Source: Oceanobacillus zhaokaii (GTDB taxonomy: Bacteria > Bacillota > Bacilli > Bacillales > Amphibacillaceae). Taken from it: a stretch of 64,000 nucleotides of DNA. Below, piece by piece: positions 53,142 through 61,978 of this stretch. Under the pieces are notes generated by a model. That model was not told the origin of the DNA. It worked only from the letters and a program-made list of their open reading frames with translations, and did no database searches. Where the stretch lies: positions 3,977,001-4,041,000 of the forward strand of contig NZ_CP024848.1 in the NCBI RefSeq assembly GCF_003352005.1, read 5' to 3'. The number at the start of each line of letters is the position of its first letter. Position 1 is the stretch's first letter. A program made the translations under genes and the position numbers.

Positions 53142-54104
53142 TCATGGGCAATATAAGGATAATCTCTCTCGTAACACTTCCAAGACCTCGTCCGGCATTT
53201 CCCTGACCTTGACATCCTTACCTAGGAAAAGGACCCAATTTGTTATTTCGCTCAATTCCTCGGGATTATTCACATTGATAAAAGTCTTTAGAATGGCTGT
53301 CGTTTGGTAAGGATTCGTATAGGAAATGGATAATTTTAAAGGATGGTATTTATTAAATTGGGCAATAGCCTTTGGACCAAGTTCTATGACAAGGTTGGTA
53401 ACTTCTTCCTTCTCTCTTAGTTTTTCTATAATCCTATTCCTGCCTAGTCTTTTTTTCTTCGGGTAGAGTTCCACATTAGTGAGATTGTCGACAGGGAAAA
53501 TCCGTCTCTTTTCTTCCTTTAAATCAAAGCCTTCAATCAACCAAAGGCTTTTTTCACGATGAAGGTGCAAAAGATAAATAGCATAAGACTTAATTTCATT
53601 CTCTTCTTTGATGGTGATCACTAAATAGCGATCTAAAAGGAGAATTTGAATGAGTTTTTCCAACATAGGGTGTGGGAGATCTGACAGATCAAGCAGGTTG
53701 GGATTATGTGGATTCGTCCCTTCAAAAAGTAGGATTTGATTTAAAAGAACTAGGGTCTCTTGCTGGTTCTCCGAAAGGAGGCCTAGTAATTTTTCAGCTA
53801 AAGAGTGACGACTCTTTAAATAGGGAAGCTGCTGATTTCTTGTGGCCATAAAGGCGATAAAAAGAGCTTTGATCTCATTATCGGTAAAGCGAACATTGGG
53901 AAGGACAGAGTTGTTCATGACAGAATAACCCCCATCCCTTCCAACCTCAGCGACAAGCGGCATTCCCAATGCCTCAATTTCTCTGATATCTCGAATTGCT
54001 GTCGAACGAGAGATATTAAATTCCTGCATGATTTCAGAAATCGTAAAATGGGCGCGGTTGTTAATATACCGCATGATGACATTGATCCGTTCAACTTTCT
54101 TCAT
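53142..54104 (-). CDS. HTH-WYL domain transcriptional regulator (YafY-like)
   Basis: A 320-aa regulator. The helix-turn-helix HTH_11 is at about residues 5-60 (FTISEIMQEFNISRSTAIRD). A WYL-type ligand domain spans about 140-230 (SLWLIEGFDLKEEKRRIFPV), followed by a C-terminal WCX-like extension. ATG at 54104 is followed by KKVERINVIMRYI. It is divergent from a GyrI-like effector protein gene, the frequent arrangement of this regulator pair. The 110-bp intergenic region holds a strong plus-strand promoter. Confidence 0.88.
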   Translation of the reverse strand: MKKVERINVIMRYINNRAHFTISEIMQEFNISRSTAIRDIREIEALGMPLVAEVGRDGGYSVMNNSVLPNVRFTDNEIKALFIAFMATRNQQLPYLKSRHSLAEKLLGLLSENQQETLVLLNQILLFEGTNPHNPNLLDLSDLPHPMLEKLIQILLLDRYLVITIKEENEIKSYAIYLLHLHREKSLWLIEGFDLKEEKRRIFPVDNLTNVELYPKKKRLGRNRIIEKLREKEEVTNLVIELGPKAIAQFNKYHPLKLSISYTNPYQTTAILKTFINVNNPEELSEITNWVLFLGKDVKVREMPDEVLEVLRERLSLYCP

Positions 54105-54130
54105 TGGCGTCTCCTAAACAGTATCATTAT

Positions 54131-54158
54131 TTGACATGATTTAAGGGTATCATATATC
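54131..54158 (+). promoter_or_regulatory. Sigma-A promoter of the GyrI-like gene
   Basis: TTGACA (54131-54136), 16 bases, TATATC (54153-54158). GTATCAT occurs at 54121-54127 and again at 54148-54154, a direct repeat bracketing the promoter that may be the WYL regulator site. Confidence 0.65.
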
Positions 54159-54215
54159 TATCAAGTGAAGGATACAAGACATTTGATAATTTTAAAGCAA
54201 AGGATGATTTTTAAT

Positions 54216-54695
54216 ATGGCAGATTATACATTAGAAGAAAAAGACGGATTTACCGTTTTAGGGATTGGTACGGAGCTTAAAAGTGATTACACAGACTATG
54301 CTGGCATAAACAAGGAAAAGGCAGATTTTTGGCATGCAGTCAAAGAGGATGGAAGGCTTGATGCGTTAAAAGCTATCGCCACAAATGACTCCATTTTTGT
54401 CGTCAACGAAGCAGTAAATAACAAGATGATGCATTATGCTGGCGTTATGACAGAGGAATCCTTACCAGAAGCATCAAGAGTTATCCAATTTCCTAAAGGG
54501 GAGTATGTAGTAGTTAAAGGGGAAGCAAATACGGATGAAGAGTTGAGTAACAAGCTTACTGGCATTGCCTTTGGTGAAGTCTTGCCAGAAGCAAATAATG
54601 TAGCCTATGTTGGTGGACCAAATGCAGCTGTTGTGATGGGGCAAAGAAATGGCTTAGTATATGGTGAAATGTGGATCCCTGTTGTGAGGAAATAA
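54216..54695 (+). CDS. GyrI-like / effector-binding domain protein
   Basis: A 159-aa small-molecule binding protein of the GyrI/AraC effector-domain type. A beta-rich start (ADYTLEEKDGFTVLGIG), a middle VIQFPKGEYVVVKGEA, and the C-terminal NGLVYGEMWIPVVRK are typical. The frame is open from 54165, but ATG at 54216 follows AAAGGATG and gives the normal N-terminus. It is divergent from the WYL regulator. The role is probably binding or sequestering a ligand; no enzyme motif is present. Confidence 0.82.
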   Translation: MADYTLEEKDGFTVLGIGTELKSDYTDYAGINKEKADFWHAVKEDGRLDALKAIATNDSIFVVNEAVNNKMMHYAGVMTEESLPEASRVIQFPKGEYVVVKGEANTDEELSNKLTGIAFGEVLPEANNVAYVGGPNAAVVMGQRNGLVYGEMWIPVVRK

Positions 54696-54705
54696 GTGGT
54701 ACAAG

Positions 54706-54760
54706 GGGACAGGCACCTCGTCCCGACTAGTTTATGGGTCATGGTGCCTGTCCCTCTGTC
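54706..54760. repeat. Two-armed GGGACAGGCACC repeat acting as terminator
   Basis: GGGACAGGCACC (54706-54717) and GGTGCCTGTCCC (54743-54754) are exact complements. Each arm is flanked by its own short CTCGTCCC or CTCTGTCCC partner. It lies between convergent genes and can terminate both. It belongs to the same family as 2392-2418 and 4053-4071. Confidence 0.75.
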
Positions 54761-54765
54761 CCTAA

Positions 54766-55320
54766 TTAAGCATATTGTTTAATGTATGGCTTTACCCATT
54801 CTTGGAATTTTGCAATGACATCATCTAAGAAAGCGTTCGTTGCTTCGTCTGTTAAGTTTCCTTCAGTGTCAAATTTCTCGTGTACTGCGCCTACATATAC
54901 TTCATTTCCGCCAAAGACTGGAGAATTTAATCCACCCGCAAATAGGATATCTCTTAAGTGCATCTGCGCTTTGACTGAACCTAAAATACCCATTGAAGAC
55001 CCCATAATAATAGATGGTTTACCATGCATTACTTGATCTACTCGGCTTAACCAATCAATTGCATTTCCTAACACACCCGGAATTGTCGAATTGTATTCGG
55101 GTGTTACCCAAAGTACGGCATCTGCTTCTTTGACTTTCGCTTTGAAATCAAGAACTTCTTGTGGTGCATCTAATTCGATATCTTGGTTGTACATTGGCAA
55201 TGAAGCCAAGTCTAAAATCTCGACTTCAAATTGACCTGCATAACGTTTTTGAACGTGTTTTGCCAGTTGTAAATTATATGAATCTTTACGAATACTTCCT
55301 ACGATTGCTGCTACTTTCAT
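54766..55320 (-). CDS. NADPH-dependent FMN reductase (flavodoxin-like)
   Basis: A 184-aa flavoprotein. The FMN phosphate loop is GSIRKDSYN (residues 8-16), with VLWVTPEYNSTIPGVLGNAI, then DWLSR, and GSSMGILGSVKAQMHLR. The family reduces FMN, quinones or azo dyes with NADPH. ATG at 55320 follows GGAGG; the TTG 15 bases upstream contains that site. Monocistronic; the upstream gap of 210 bp shows no operator I can define. Confidence 0.88.
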   Translation of the reverse strand: MKVAAIVGSIRKDSYNLQLAKHVQKRYAGQFEVEILDLASLPMYNQDIELDAPQEVLDFKAKVKEADAVLWVTPEYNSTIPGVLGNAIDWLSRVDQVMHGKPSIIMGSSMGILGSVKAQMHLRDILFAGGLNSPVFGGNEVYVGAVHEKFDTEGNLTDEATNAFLDDVIAKFQEWVKPYIKQYA

Positions 55321-55532
55321 TGTGTTGACCTCCAAATATTAAATGTTGACGAGAAATTCTATTTCCGTTTGGATTGCCTCGTTCTTCAAAGAGTATAGAT
55401 AGTTTATTTATTTAAATCAAAAAACGTGGACTGAGTTTCACTATCTGGAACTTCAATGAAAAAAGTTATAGTTTTAATCTAGAATAGCAGGCTACGCAAG
55501 GTTAATTGATTTTACTGATGGTAGATTATTAC

Positions 55533-55865
55533 TTATTTTTTTAGTCCCTCCAATAATGTTGTAATCGTAGCCATAATATCTTCTAACAAGTTTTCATCAT
55601 CTGGATTTTCTGCCATCCAAAGAGCTGCTTCATTCATTGCTCCCGATAGAAAATGGGTCATAACCCCAATAGATAATGGTTTTAAATATCCTTGTTTTTG
55701 CAAATCCTCTAATTGCTCGCTTAGATGTCTCATTGAGTTTTGTTCATCCATTAACCTAAAGACATCCCAGCCTAGAACTGCGGGACCGTCAATTAACAGG
55801 ATTCTCAGATTCTGTTCTTCCGGGATGTTTATCCTAATAGTCTTGCTAACTTTATTAAGGAACAT
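55533..55865 (-). pseudogene. TetR-type regulator lacking its DNA-binding domain
   Basis: A 110-aa frame corresponds to the ligand-binding half of a TetR protein (LRILLIDGPAVLGWDVFRLM, then the C-terminal segments MTHFLSGAMNEAALWMAENP and TITTLLEGLKK). The normal N-terminal helix-turn-helix of about 60-80 residues is absent. No remnant of it is found upstream. AGAGGATTAG before ATG at 55865 could still allow translation. It is most likely a truncated gene; a stand-alone ligand-binding protein is possible. Confidence 0.7.
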
Positions 55866-55991
55866 CTAATCCTCTTCATCATAATATTTATTAGGCCAGC
55901 TGAATTTCCATTTTAAAAATGGACGTTCAGCGCTCTCGAACTTTCCGGATTATTGAATTACATTAATGATTGATTAAAATGGAGGAAAAAA

Positions 55992-56483
55992 ATGAAAAAA
56001 TACGGTTCTTTCTCTGGTACGGTTACCTCGATTCAAGATTATTCAGTAGGTTCTGATGAGGAATTAAAAGGGTGTTTTAAATTAATGTCCTTATTAAGTG
56101 AAGATGGTTCAATAGTAAATTTTGTGATTAGTCCAACAACCTATTTTCTAGACCATGTTATGGTTTCAGTTGGAGACCGTGTAACTGGTTTTTATGATGT
56201 CAATGTACCTGTCATTCTTATTTACCCGCCACAATATCAAGCCCTCGTAATCGTAAAAGATAACGCTTATCAAAATGTTAAGGTAGACTATTTTAACAGC
56301 CAGCTGGTGAGTAGTGATGGTCAACTACAATTGAATATTTCTAGTTTTACTCCGATACTATTACAAAACGATCAACCCTTCACGTTGGATCCTGCAAACC
56401 GAAATCTGCTTGTTGAATATGGAAGTGCCACATTTAGCATTCCAGCCCAAACCACTCCCTTTAAGATCATTGTTTTGTGTTGA
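55992..56483 (+). CDS. Hypothetical protein conserved in Bacillus relatives
   Basis: A 163-aa protein with a preceding AATGGAGG ribosome-binding site. Beta-rich sequence (GSFSGTVTSIQDYSVGSDEE, NFVISPTTYFLDHVMVSVGD, GFYDVNVPVILIYPPQYQAL) suggests an OB-like barrel. A second segment (TPILLQNDQPFTLDPANRNL, then LVEYGSATFSIPAQTTP) follows. I recall similar uncharacterised proteins in other bacilli. No signal peptide. Function unknown. Confidence 0.78.
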   Translation: MKKYGSFSGTVTSIQDYSVGSDEELKGCFKLMSLLSEDGSIVNFVISPTTYFLDHVMVSVGDRVTGFYDVNVPVILIYPPQYQALVIVKDNAYQNVKVDYFNSQLVSSDGQLQLNISSFTPILLQNDQPFTLDPANRNLLVEYGSATFSIPAQTTPFKIIVLC

Positions 56484-56702
56484 TACTTTAATTGGCGCTC
56501 TATTGGCTTCAGGACCTGATTTTGGTTATATTACCCGCCATATCCATACTCCCCTTACTAAACGAAATAGATAACAGGAAAACGGAGCGACAATTCTTTG
56601 CCCCTCTGTTTTACAGACTAATTTGTAATTAGCTAGAGGTCCTATTATTAACAGACCAACGACCATCAGCATAATGATAAAAAAACGATGGGAGTTGATT
56701 AT

Positions 56703-57155
56703 TTGAGCACTTTTTATCCAGAAAAACTATCTGTGGAATTTATGGAAGGTACTGCTGCTACCGAACCCGTTATTCCAAGGCGCTATACACTAACTCACTC
56801 CGATTTAACTGGAGAACTATTTTTAAACATCGGAATAGATTATGCCTGGGGGGAAATCAATCCTTTGAGGGATGAAGTTTTGGGAGAGTGGAAACAATAT
56901 GGAACTTCTTTATTCTTTGATGTTTATTTATACGTAGATCAAGGAGAAATTCCGATGTCTTCTTCTGCAAAACGAGATGAAATATTTAGACGCGAATTAC
57001 CACTTGCAATAAATGCTATAAAATATGGTGATAGGTCTCTTTTCAAAACATATCCTTGTTTAGATCAAGCTCCTATCATTATAAACTTTATGTCCACTTA
57101 CCCACAGTTTGCAAGGCAAGAAAATTGGGGGACCTTCCAAAGCATTGCCACCTAA
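56703..57155 (+). CDS. Staygreen family protein
   Basis: A 150-aa protein of the staygreen family (named for plant Mg-dechelatase/senescence proteins, with bacterial members of unknown role). It begins STFYPEKLSVEFMEGTAATE, then EPVIPRRYTLTHSDLTGELF, which matches the family N-terminus. The frame is open from an ATG at 56688, but TTG at 56703 is eight bases from GGAG and gives the usual start. Bacterial members might act on chlorophyll-like or haem-like tetrapyrroles; that is inference. Monocistronic; the following 250 bp show no gene. Confidence 0.82.
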   Translation: MSTFYPEKLSVEFMEGTAATEPVIPRRYTLTHSDLTGELFLNIGIDYAWGEINPLRDEVLGEWKQYGTSLFFDVYLYVDQGEIPMSSSAKRDEIFRRELPLAINAIKYGDRSLFKTYPCLDQAPIIINFMSTYPQFARQENWGTFQSIAT

Positions 57156-57403
57156 ATATAGTCTTTTACTAGAGGCGGCCTTACAACACGTGACAATTAA
57201 TATAAGTTCCAACAGCAGGTAACAAGTGCACTATTTTTGTCTGTAATTCATTAACAAAATAATATGTAAGCCTTAATAGCTTACCTTTATAATTTATCTT
57301 AATAGTATATGTTCATTTTTGAGGATTGAATTGAAAATTTTTATCATAAATCTTCATCTATCGCTTCCCTAGGAGATCTATTTAACAAATTATTGCGCTA
57401 TTT

Positions 57404-58009
57404 TTAAATCCACCCTTTATCACTAGCAATATTTACGGCTTGCTGTCTTGATTCGGACTCAAGTTTCTGAATCGCGGAGGATAGATAGTTACGCACGGTA
57501 CCTTTTGTTAAGAATAGGACATTGCTAATTTGACTTGTTGTTAAACCGTCCTTTGCAAGACGCAATACCTCTGTTTCACGCTCGCTTAATGGATTATCTT
57601 CTTTCATAAAGAGGGTTGCCGCAAGATCCATACTAATCACCTGCTCTCCCTTTATGACTTTTCGAATCGACTCAATAAGGTAATCAATTGGCTCATCTTT
57701 TAATAAATAGCCATCTACTTTAGCATCCATCGCCTTTTGTAAATATCCGGGACGTGCAAAAGTGGTAACAATGATAACTTTACAAGGATATTTAGCATTT
57801 CTTATTTTCTCCGCCAATTCAAGACCATTGATAAAAGGCATTTCTATATCCAATAAACATACGTCTGGCCGTTTACTTTGAATCACTTCCCAAGCTTTTT
57901 TCCCATCGGATACTTCTGCCAACACTTCTATATCTGCTTCAAATTTTAATAATGCAGATAGTGCTCCACGCAGCATTTGCTGGTCTTCTGCAATAACTAC
58001 TCGTATCAT
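57404..58009 (-). CDS. NarL/FixJ family response regulator
   Basis: A 201-aa response regulator. The receiver domain has the acidic pair in VVIAEDQQML, phosphoacceptor Asp in VCLLDIEMPFINGLEL (about residue 54), Thr in IIVTTFARPGYL and Lys in GYLLKDEPI. A LuxR-type helix-turn-helix follows (LSERETEVLRLAKDGLTTSQ, then ISNVLFLTKGTVRNYLSSAI). ATG overlaps the kinase stop by four bases (ATGA), so the pair is translationally coupled. The 18-bp palindrome upstream of the operon is its likely binding site, giving autoregulation. Confidence 0.92.
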   Translation of the reverse strand: MIRVVIAEDQQMLRGALSALLKFEADIEVLAEVSDGKKAWEVIQSKRPDVCLLDIEMPFINGLELAEKIRNAKYPCKVIIVTTFARPGYLQKAMDAKVDGYLLKDEPIDYLIESIRKVIKGEQVISMDLAATLFMKEDNPLSERETEVLRLAKDGLTTSQISNVLFLTKGTVRNYLSSAIQKLESESRQQAVNIASDKGWI

Positions 58010-59127
58010 AAAGCAAGATTCCCCCTTTCCATTTGAAAGATTGGAAGACTCAGAGTAACATTGGTCCCACCGCTGCTTAAACCCTTTATCATCGCTGTTC
58101 CTTGAACAGCACTCATCCGCTCTTTCATCGACTGAATGCCATTTCCAATCTCTTTCCTTTTTAGCCCAATCCCGTTATCTATTATTTGTATATTAAACAT
58201 GTTGTCGATTATTTCGAACTTTAATGTGCATTGACTTGCTTTACTGTGCTTAATTATATTCGTCATCGCTTCACGAATAGAAAGAGCAATCATCGTCTGT
58301 GCCACACTTGGTAATAGCGGAAGTTCCTTTTTTGCTATTTCCAACTCGATGCCTATTGCTTCCATTAACTTTTGAGAATTCTCTATTTCGCTCTCCAAAG
58401 AGATAAATTTCATCTCCGAAACAGCCTCTCTTACCTGATTTAAGGCCCTCCTTGTCATCATTAGTATATCTTCCAATTCTTGCTTGGCTCGGGTGGAATC
58501 GTTGTTTATTAATCTAGAAGTTAATTCACTTTTTAATTTAATCATTGTTAACGTTTGCCCAAGAGTATCGTGAAGATCCCTTGCTATCCGCTGCCTTTCC
58601 TCCTGCTGAATATACTTTTCAATTTGTATATTTGCTGCATCTAGTTCGCCTTGTAAGCCTTTTGCCTTTTCTTTAATGTAAATCAAGATAGGGAAAGTTA
58701 ATTGCAGAATTAAAATTGGGAGCAATATCCAATAGTCTTGCTTAAATAAATTGCCTGTGCCTTTCCAATAAACAATGAGAAACATAGCAGCAATTGCCAT
58801 TATCCCTATCATAATGTGTACCTTTGACTTTGACCTTCCAATCAAATCAGCAAATATAAAACCAAATAGTAAGATTGAAGGTGATACTAAAACACCAAAT
58901 AAAGTAATGATTGAAAGCCCGAGCAAAACAGCGGCAAGTAAACGCCAATCCTTGTACCAGAGTCCAATATAAAACGAAACAAGGAATACCAAGAGCAAAA
59001 AGAGATTTCCCCAAAAACCGAAAATAGTTCCTGAACGCAAAACGATATAGCAGAAAAATACAATGGATATCACATCGATAAGCAAATAGTTTCTAATTTG
59101 ATCCCTAGGATATAATTTATTTATCAT
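58006..59127 (-). CDS. DesK-type sensor histidine kinase
   Basis: A 373-aa membrane kinase. Four to five N-terminal hydrophobic segments (about 15-150) precede a HisKA_3 dimerisation domain with ARDLHDTLGQTLTMIKLKSE (phosphoacceptor His about residue 190). A HATPase_c domain follows with REAMTNIIKHSKASQCTLKF and DNGIGLKRKEIGNGIQSMKE. It probably senses a membrane or envelope signal. The TTG 15 bases upstream contains the GGGAG site; ATG at 59127 is chosen. Second gene of a three-gene operon with DUF418 and the response regulator. Confidence 0.9.
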   Translation of the reverse strand: MINKLYPRDQIRNYLLIDVISIVFFCYIVLRSGTIFGFWGNLFLLLVFLVSFYIGLWYKDWRLLAAVLLGLSIITLFGVLVSPSILLFGFIFADLIGRSKSKVHIMIGIMAIAAMFLIVYWKGTGNLFKQDYWILLPILILQLTFPILIYIKEKAKGLQGELDAANIQIEKYIQQEERQRIARDLHDTLGQTLTMIKLKSELTSRLINNDSTRAKQELEDILMMTRRALNQVREAVSEMKFISLESEIENSQKLMEAIGIELEIAKKELPLLPSVAQTMIALSIREAMTNIIKHSKASQCTLKFEIIDNMFNIQIIDNGIGLKRKEIGNGIQSMKERMSAVQGTAMIKGLSSGGTNVTLSLPIFQMERGNLAL

Positions 59128-59142
59128 TACTTCTCCCTTCAA

Positions 59143-60270
59143 TTAGTGAGATATGAGAGCCTTTACTGTACGCTGACGAATAAATTCCATTGGGCCAGCC
59201 CTAAAAGTACGAAGCCAAATGGCAGCGAACAAAATTTGCAATAATGAAATAATTAAAATTAGCATTATGATCGTCAATGAACCTGCTTTTCCGCCTAAAG
59301 CTAATCCCCATCCATAAAAGATAATAGAGCTTATAATATTTTGCATCAAATAACAGCTAAGAGACATTTTTCCGACATTTTCAAGGCTGCGCCAAAGCCA
59401 TTCCCACTTACAATATTCTACCATGATTGAAATAAATGAAATATAGCCCAGCGATAATAATGGAGCGAACAAATAACGGACTGGTAAATCAAAAGCGCCT
59501 CCTGGGATAAAAATAAGCATATTTAAAGGCAATCCAAGAAAGATACCTAATTTAAAGAGCTTATTGCGCTGTCTCTTTCCATCCTCATCAGGAGAGAAAA
59601 CTCCAGAACGCATGAGCAGAACTCCGAGTAAAAATAAAAAAATGTTCATAGGTATAATAAAAATGGCCTCAATTCTAAGTGGCAAAAAATTACTTAGGCG
59701 ATATTGAACTTGCTCCAGCCAGCTTCCTCCATGATAGAGACTAACTACATCTCCAAAACTTCCTACCGATATATTCGCGAGCAAGCCTACTGCCAACAAA
59801 AACAATATAACAGCTGCATGAACACTCCCAATAATAATCATTATTCTCTTAATAAAACGTTCTCCACGTTTAATAATGAACACTACAAAAATTGCTGTCA
59901 CTCCATAACTCATTAAAATGTCATATTCCATAACCAATGTATAATGGATGAATCCTTCAATGATTAAGAAAATGGCCGTCCATATATATACTCTAGGCCA
60001 AGCTTTTCCTTGTCTTATAGCTTGCTGATACTTCAGCTCCATCCCAACTCCAAACATTATCGTTAACAACCCTAGCAGCTTTCCGTTGACCAAGAACAGT
60101 ACAATCATCCTGAACAGATCTTCTGTTTCCCACCAGCCAGAGTAGTTAAATGTCGTAATATAAGTTAAATCACCCAAGTGTCCAAAGATCCATATATTCG
60201 TTCCCAATGTCCCTAATACAGCAATCCCCCGCAAAATATCAAGCAAACGAATTCTCCCTTTACTCTCCAT
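59143..60270 (-). CDS. DUF418 domain-containing membrane protein
   Basis: A 375-aa multipass protein with about nine or ten hydrophobic segments. The N-terminus GRIRLLDILRGIAVLGTLGT is characteristic of DUF418/YeiB, and the C-terminal half contains the DUF418 domain (LENVGKMSLSCYLMQNIIS). The role of the family is unknown; it is related to acyltransferase-3-type membrane folds. ATG at 60270 is preceded by TGAGGAT; a GTG nine bases upstream is a rival start. As first gene of an operon with a DesK/DesR-like pair, it may be the target or sensor partner of that system. Confidence 0.85.
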   Translation of the reverse strand: MESKGRIRLLDILRGIAVLGTLGTNIWIFGHLGDLTYITTFNYSGWWETEDLFRMIVLFLVNGKLLGLLTIMFGVGMELKYQQAIRQGKAWPRVYIWTAIFLIIEGFIHYTLVMEYDILMSYGVTAIFVVFIIKRGERFIKRIMIIIGSVHAAVILFLLAVGLLANISVGSFGDVVSLYHGGSWLEQVQYRLSNFLPLRIEAIFIIPMNIFLFLLGVLLMRSGVFSPDEDGKRQRNKLFKLGIFLGLPLNMLIFIPGGAFDLPVRYLFAPLLSLGYISFISIMVEYCKWEWLWRSLENVGKMSLSCYLMQNIISSIIFYGWGLALGGKAGSLTIIMLILIISLLQILFAAIWLRTFRAGPMEFIRQRTVKALISH

Positions 60271-60359
60271 TATCCTCACTCTCTTCCTTTCGTGAATGTT
60301 TGTATTTAAATAATAACTTAAGAAAGAATGAGGATATATTCACACCTGTATGAAAAAAA

Positions 60360-60377
60360 TTATGACACGTGTCATAA
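60360..60377. promoter_or_regulatory. Perfect 18-bp palindrome upstream of the DUF418 operon
   Basis: TTATGACACGTGTCATAA is an exact palindrome located about 90 bases before the DUF418 start. A related palindrome with intact arms (TATGACA and TGTCATA) lies in the orphan promoter copy at 42126-42141. It is a likely response-regulator site. Confidence 0.7.
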
Positions 60378-60486
60378 TTACAATAATTGTCTATGCATAC
60401 TCCACTCGGTAACTAATTATCTCTTTTCTAATCTAGATACATCTCCTTTACTATTTACTAGCGTTGGTACCGCCTAAAATAAACAC

Positions 60487-60518
60487 GAGGTCCTGCCTAA
60501 ACATATAGACAGGACCTC
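60487..60518 (-). terminator. Terminator of the amino-acid ABC transporter operon
   Basis: GAGGTCCTG (60487-60495) pairs exactly with CAGGACCTC (60510-60518) just after the ATPase gene stop. Confidence 0.8.
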
Positions 60519-60524
60519 ATAATT

Positions 60525-61268
60525 TTATTTCAGAGTTGTCGATTTTAAAAACTCCTGCGTCCGCTCCTCTTTCGGATGGTTGAAAAATTGCTCAGGTTTG
60601 CCGCGCTCGATAATTTTCCCATCGTTCATATACACAATCCAATCCGCTACTTCTCTAGCAAATTCCATTTCATGTGTGACAACAACCATTGTCATTCCAT
60701 CTTGAGCCAATTCCTTCATGGTTGCTAAAACCTCTCCCACAAGCTCGGGGTCGAGTGCCGATGTTGGCTCATCAAATAGCATAATGTCCGGTTCCATCGC
60801 AAGTGCTCTAGCAATCGCAACCCGTTGCTTTTGCCCGCCTGATAATTTACTTGGATATACATCTGACTTATCCTCCAAGCCTACCTTATCCAGTAATTGT
60901 CTTGCTTTTGAGATAGCCTCCTTTTTGTCAACGCCCTTTACCATGATGGGTGCTTCGATAATATTCTCTAAAACGGTTTTGTGTGGAAATAAGTTGAAAT
61001 GCTGAAACACCATTCCTACCTTTTCTCTAATCTTATTGAGGTTATCGGTAGCTGGATCGACTTCATTTCCTTCAATAATAATATTGCCGCTATCCTTTTT
61101 TTCTAAAAAGTTCAAACAGCGAAGGAGAGTACTTTTCCCTGAGCCGCTCGCTCCTATTAAACAAACAACATCGCTCTCGAAAACTGTCATATCGATATTT
61201 TTTAATACATGTAAGTCTCCAAATGATTTATTCAATTGATTTACTTTAATCATTTCCTTTGTGTCCAT
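60525..61268 (-). CDS. Polar amino-acid ABC transporter ATP-binding protein (GlnQ-type)
   Basis: A 247-aa ABC ATPase. Walker A is in [19 protein letters not shown] (about residue 38), the signature [19 protein letters not shown] (about 145), Walker B in [15 protein letters not shown], and the switch histidine in [15 protein letters not shown]. The sequence pattern is that of glutamine/polar amino-acid importers. It powers the permease and binding lipoprotein encoded just upstream. ATG at 61268 follows GGAGGAGAGG. Last gene of a three-gene operon. Confidence 0.92.
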   Translation of the reverse strand: MDTKEMIKVNQLNKSFGDLHVLKNIDMTVFESDVVCLIGASGSGKSTLLRCLNFLEKKDSGNIIIEGNEVDPATDNLNKIREKVGMVFQHFNLFPHKTVLENIIEAPIMVKGVDKKEAISKARQLLDKVGLEDKSDVYPSKLSGGQKQRVAIARALAMEPDIMLFDEPTSALDPELVGEVLATMKELAQDGMTMVVVTHEMEFAREVADWIVYMNDGKIIERGKPEQFFNHPKEERTQEFLKSTTLK

Positions 61269-61280
61269 TGTCCTCTCCTC

Positions 61281-61946
61281 CTATCTGTCACTTACTGCTA
61301 ACTTCTGTTCAAATCGGTTCACTATGAATGTCAACAGTGCCACTAGTAATAAATAGTAGACTGCTACAATGAGTAAATAGGTCATTTCGTCAAAATTATT
61401 AGACCCTAGTGTTGTCGCCACATTAAACAACTCATTCATGGAGATAAATGCGGCTAACGAAGAATCTTTTAAACTGATGATAAATTGGTTGCCTAAAGGA
61501 GGCAGTGCCCGTCGGAATGCCTGCGGAAGAATAATTCTCCTTAATGTCAGTGTTTTTGTCATTCCTAATGAGCGTCCTGCCTCCATCTGACCATTATCGA
61601 CTGCCTGAATAGCCCCTCGAAGGATTTCGGAAATATAGGCTCCATTATGGAATGCGAGAGCAAGTGAAGCAGCCCAGAAATCAGGAAGGAGGAAAATCCC
61701 GCTAATTCCGAAGTAGAGGATAAATATTTGAACGATCAGCGGTGTTCCTCGGACCAAATAGACATATGCGTCTGAGATGAGTTCTAATACTTTTATTTTA
61801 GAAATTTTTAATAAGGCAAAGAAAAGTCCGATAACAATTCCGATTAAAATTGAAACAGCTGTCAGCTCTAATGTTAAAAGCATGGCTTTAATGAATACAC
61901 CTTTTGTTTCCATCAGTGTTTGAAAAAAATGCGAAAAGCTTGGCAT
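61281..61946 (-). CDS. Polar amino-acid ABC transporter permease (HisM/GlnP type)
   Basis: A 221-aa permease with about five membrane segments. The HisM-type N-terminus ALLLTLELTAVSILIGIVIG-like region and the cytoplasmic EAA loop EAGRSLGMTKTLTLRRIILP, then QAFRRALPPLGN, couple it to the ATPase. It lies between the binding protein and ATPase genes with short gaps, so the three are one operon. ATG at 61946 follows AGGAAG. Substrate is set by the binding protein and is not predictable in detail. Confidence 0.92.
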   Translation of the reverse strand: MPSFSHFFQTLMETKGVFIKAMLLTLELTAVSILIGIVIGLFFALLKISKIKVLELISDAYVYLVRGTPLIVQIFILYFGISGIFLLPDFWAASLALAFHNGAYISEILRGAIQAVDNGQMEAGRSLGMTKTLTLRRIILPQAFRRALPPLGNQFIISLKDSSLAAFISMNELFNVATTLGSNNFDEMTYLLIVAVYYLLLVALLTFIVNRFEQKLAVSDR

Positions 61947-61978
61947 GTACCTACTTCCTTTCTTTCTATCGAATTGAT

